15,546 nucleotides of DNA, taken from contig JASLBT010000238.1 of the NCBI GenBank assembly GCA_030146445.1, positions 1-15,546 on the forward strand. Reading direction: 5' to 3'. Both the position numbers and the translations under genes were made by a program. Shown one piece after another: positions 15,074 through 15,546 of this stretch. The notes beneath the pieces are model-generated. The model was not told the DNA's origin. It did no database searches and saw nothing but the letters and a program-made list of their open reading frames with translations. Source of the DNA: Segetibacter sp. (GTDB lineage Bacteria; Bacteroidota; Bacteroidia; Chitinophagales; Chitinophagaceae). How positions within the stretch are numbered: the stretch's first letter is position 1; each line of letters begins with the position of its first letter.

Positions 15074-15546
15074 TTACTTTGGCTTTGCCCGTTCGTACTG
15101 AACCGGCCAGTTCACATCCACCCCGAGCTTCCGGGCCGCATGCAACGGAAAGTATGGATCACGCAGGAATTCTCTGGCCAACAACACCAGGTCAGCTTTT
15201 CCTGAAGCAATGATCTCTTCAGCCTGTTCCGCCGATGTGATCAGCCCAACTGCCCCGGTTGCAATACCAGCTTCTTGTTTTACCCGCGCCGCGAAAGGAA
15301 CCTGGTAACCGGGCACCAGCGGAATCTTTACGTTGGTAACATTACCACCGGTTGAACAGTCGATCAGGTCAACCTGCATTTCCTTTAGCTTCCGGGCAAG
15401 CGCAACAGAGTCTTCAACTGTCCAGCCACCCTCGACCCAATCAGTCGCCGATATTCTAACAAACAATGGATTGCCTGAAGGCCAGACCGTTTTCACTGCA
15501 TCTACAATTCTTAACAACAGCCTGGTACGATTTTCAAACGATCCAC
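15074..15546 (-). CDS. namA: NADPH dehydrogenase, Old Yellow Enzyme (YqjM/NamA class), C-terminal part
   Basis: Only the last 156 residues are in the window; the reading frame stays open to the right edge, where GSFENRTRLLLRIVDAVK matches the conserved Old Yellow Enzyme helix. The fragment continues with LFVRISATDWVEGGWTVED, the strand with DLIDCSTGGN, the FMN-phosphate region around VGLITSAEQAEEIIASGKAD and LAREFLRDPYFP, and ends PVQYERAKPK, very like the YqjM C-terminus. These FMN enzymes reduce activated C=C bonds with NADPH in the cytosol; physiological substrates are usually unclear. A TTG inside the frame should not be taken as the start because the homology continues upstream of it. 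The class call is confident; the missing N-terminus holds other active-site residues. Confidence 0.9.
   Translation of the reverse strand, partial: GSFENRTRLLLRIVDAVKTVWPSGNPLFVRISATDWVEGGWTVEDSVALARKLKEMQVDLIDCSTGGNVTNVKIPLVPGYQVPFAARVKQEAGIATGAVGLITSAEQAEEIIASGKADLVLLAREFLRDPYFPLHAARKLGVDVNWPVQYERAKPK

Overview
The window looks like a chromosomal segment of a Bacteroidota bacterium, most likely Chitinophagaceae or a near relative. The reasons are the gene families and their order, short A-rich leaders with no clear Shine-Dalgarno sequences, a Bacteroidota-style OmpP1/FadL barrel, a short eukaryote/archaeal-type prolyl-tRNA synthetase, and one intrinsic terminator. The family call is inference. 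There are 14 convincing protein genes (one cut by the right edge), no RNA gene, no CRISPR array and no insertion sequence.

Region 1 (294-7457) is a MoxR/DUF58 membrane-protein cluster. Six minus-strand genes are tightly packed. Read in transcription order they are: SpoIIM-domain membrane protein, multi-pass membrane protein (glycerophosphodiesterase-membrane-domain-like), DUF4129 protein, DUF4350 protein, MoxR AAA+ ATPase and DUF58 protein. A divergent RDD-family membrane protein lies on the plus strand. Four consecutive junctions overlap or are separated by a single codon, which points to one translationally coupled operon. The MoxR ATPase probably acts with the DUF58 (vWA-like) protein as a chaperone/remodelling pair at the membrane, but the biological role of this widely conserved cluster is not established.

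Region 2 (7486-9770) is a minus-strand unit: proS, then a CD225/dispanin-like small membrane protein, then a DUF2752 protein whose start overlaps the preceding stop by one base.

Region 3 (10019-12474) holds a plus-strand lipoprotein with a short in-frame tandem repeat, then an OmpP1/FadL-like outer-membrane beta-barrel protein followed by a good intrinsic terminator.

Region 4 (12778-15546) holds a plus-strand neutral zinc metallopeptidase (YpfJ family), a convergent THUMP-domain RNA methyltransferase whose stop codon directly abuts the peptidase stop, and the C-terminal part of an Old Yellow Enzyme (YqjM/NamA class) running off the right edge.

I see no strong evidence of a new defence, mobile or biosynthetic system. 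The most interesting points are modest: a stop-TTA-TTG in-frame junction between the DUF4129 and DUF4350 genes, a vWA-like protein with a degenerate metal site, an extra cytosolic domain on the RDD protein, variant methyltransferase motifs, and a base-precise convergent gene end.
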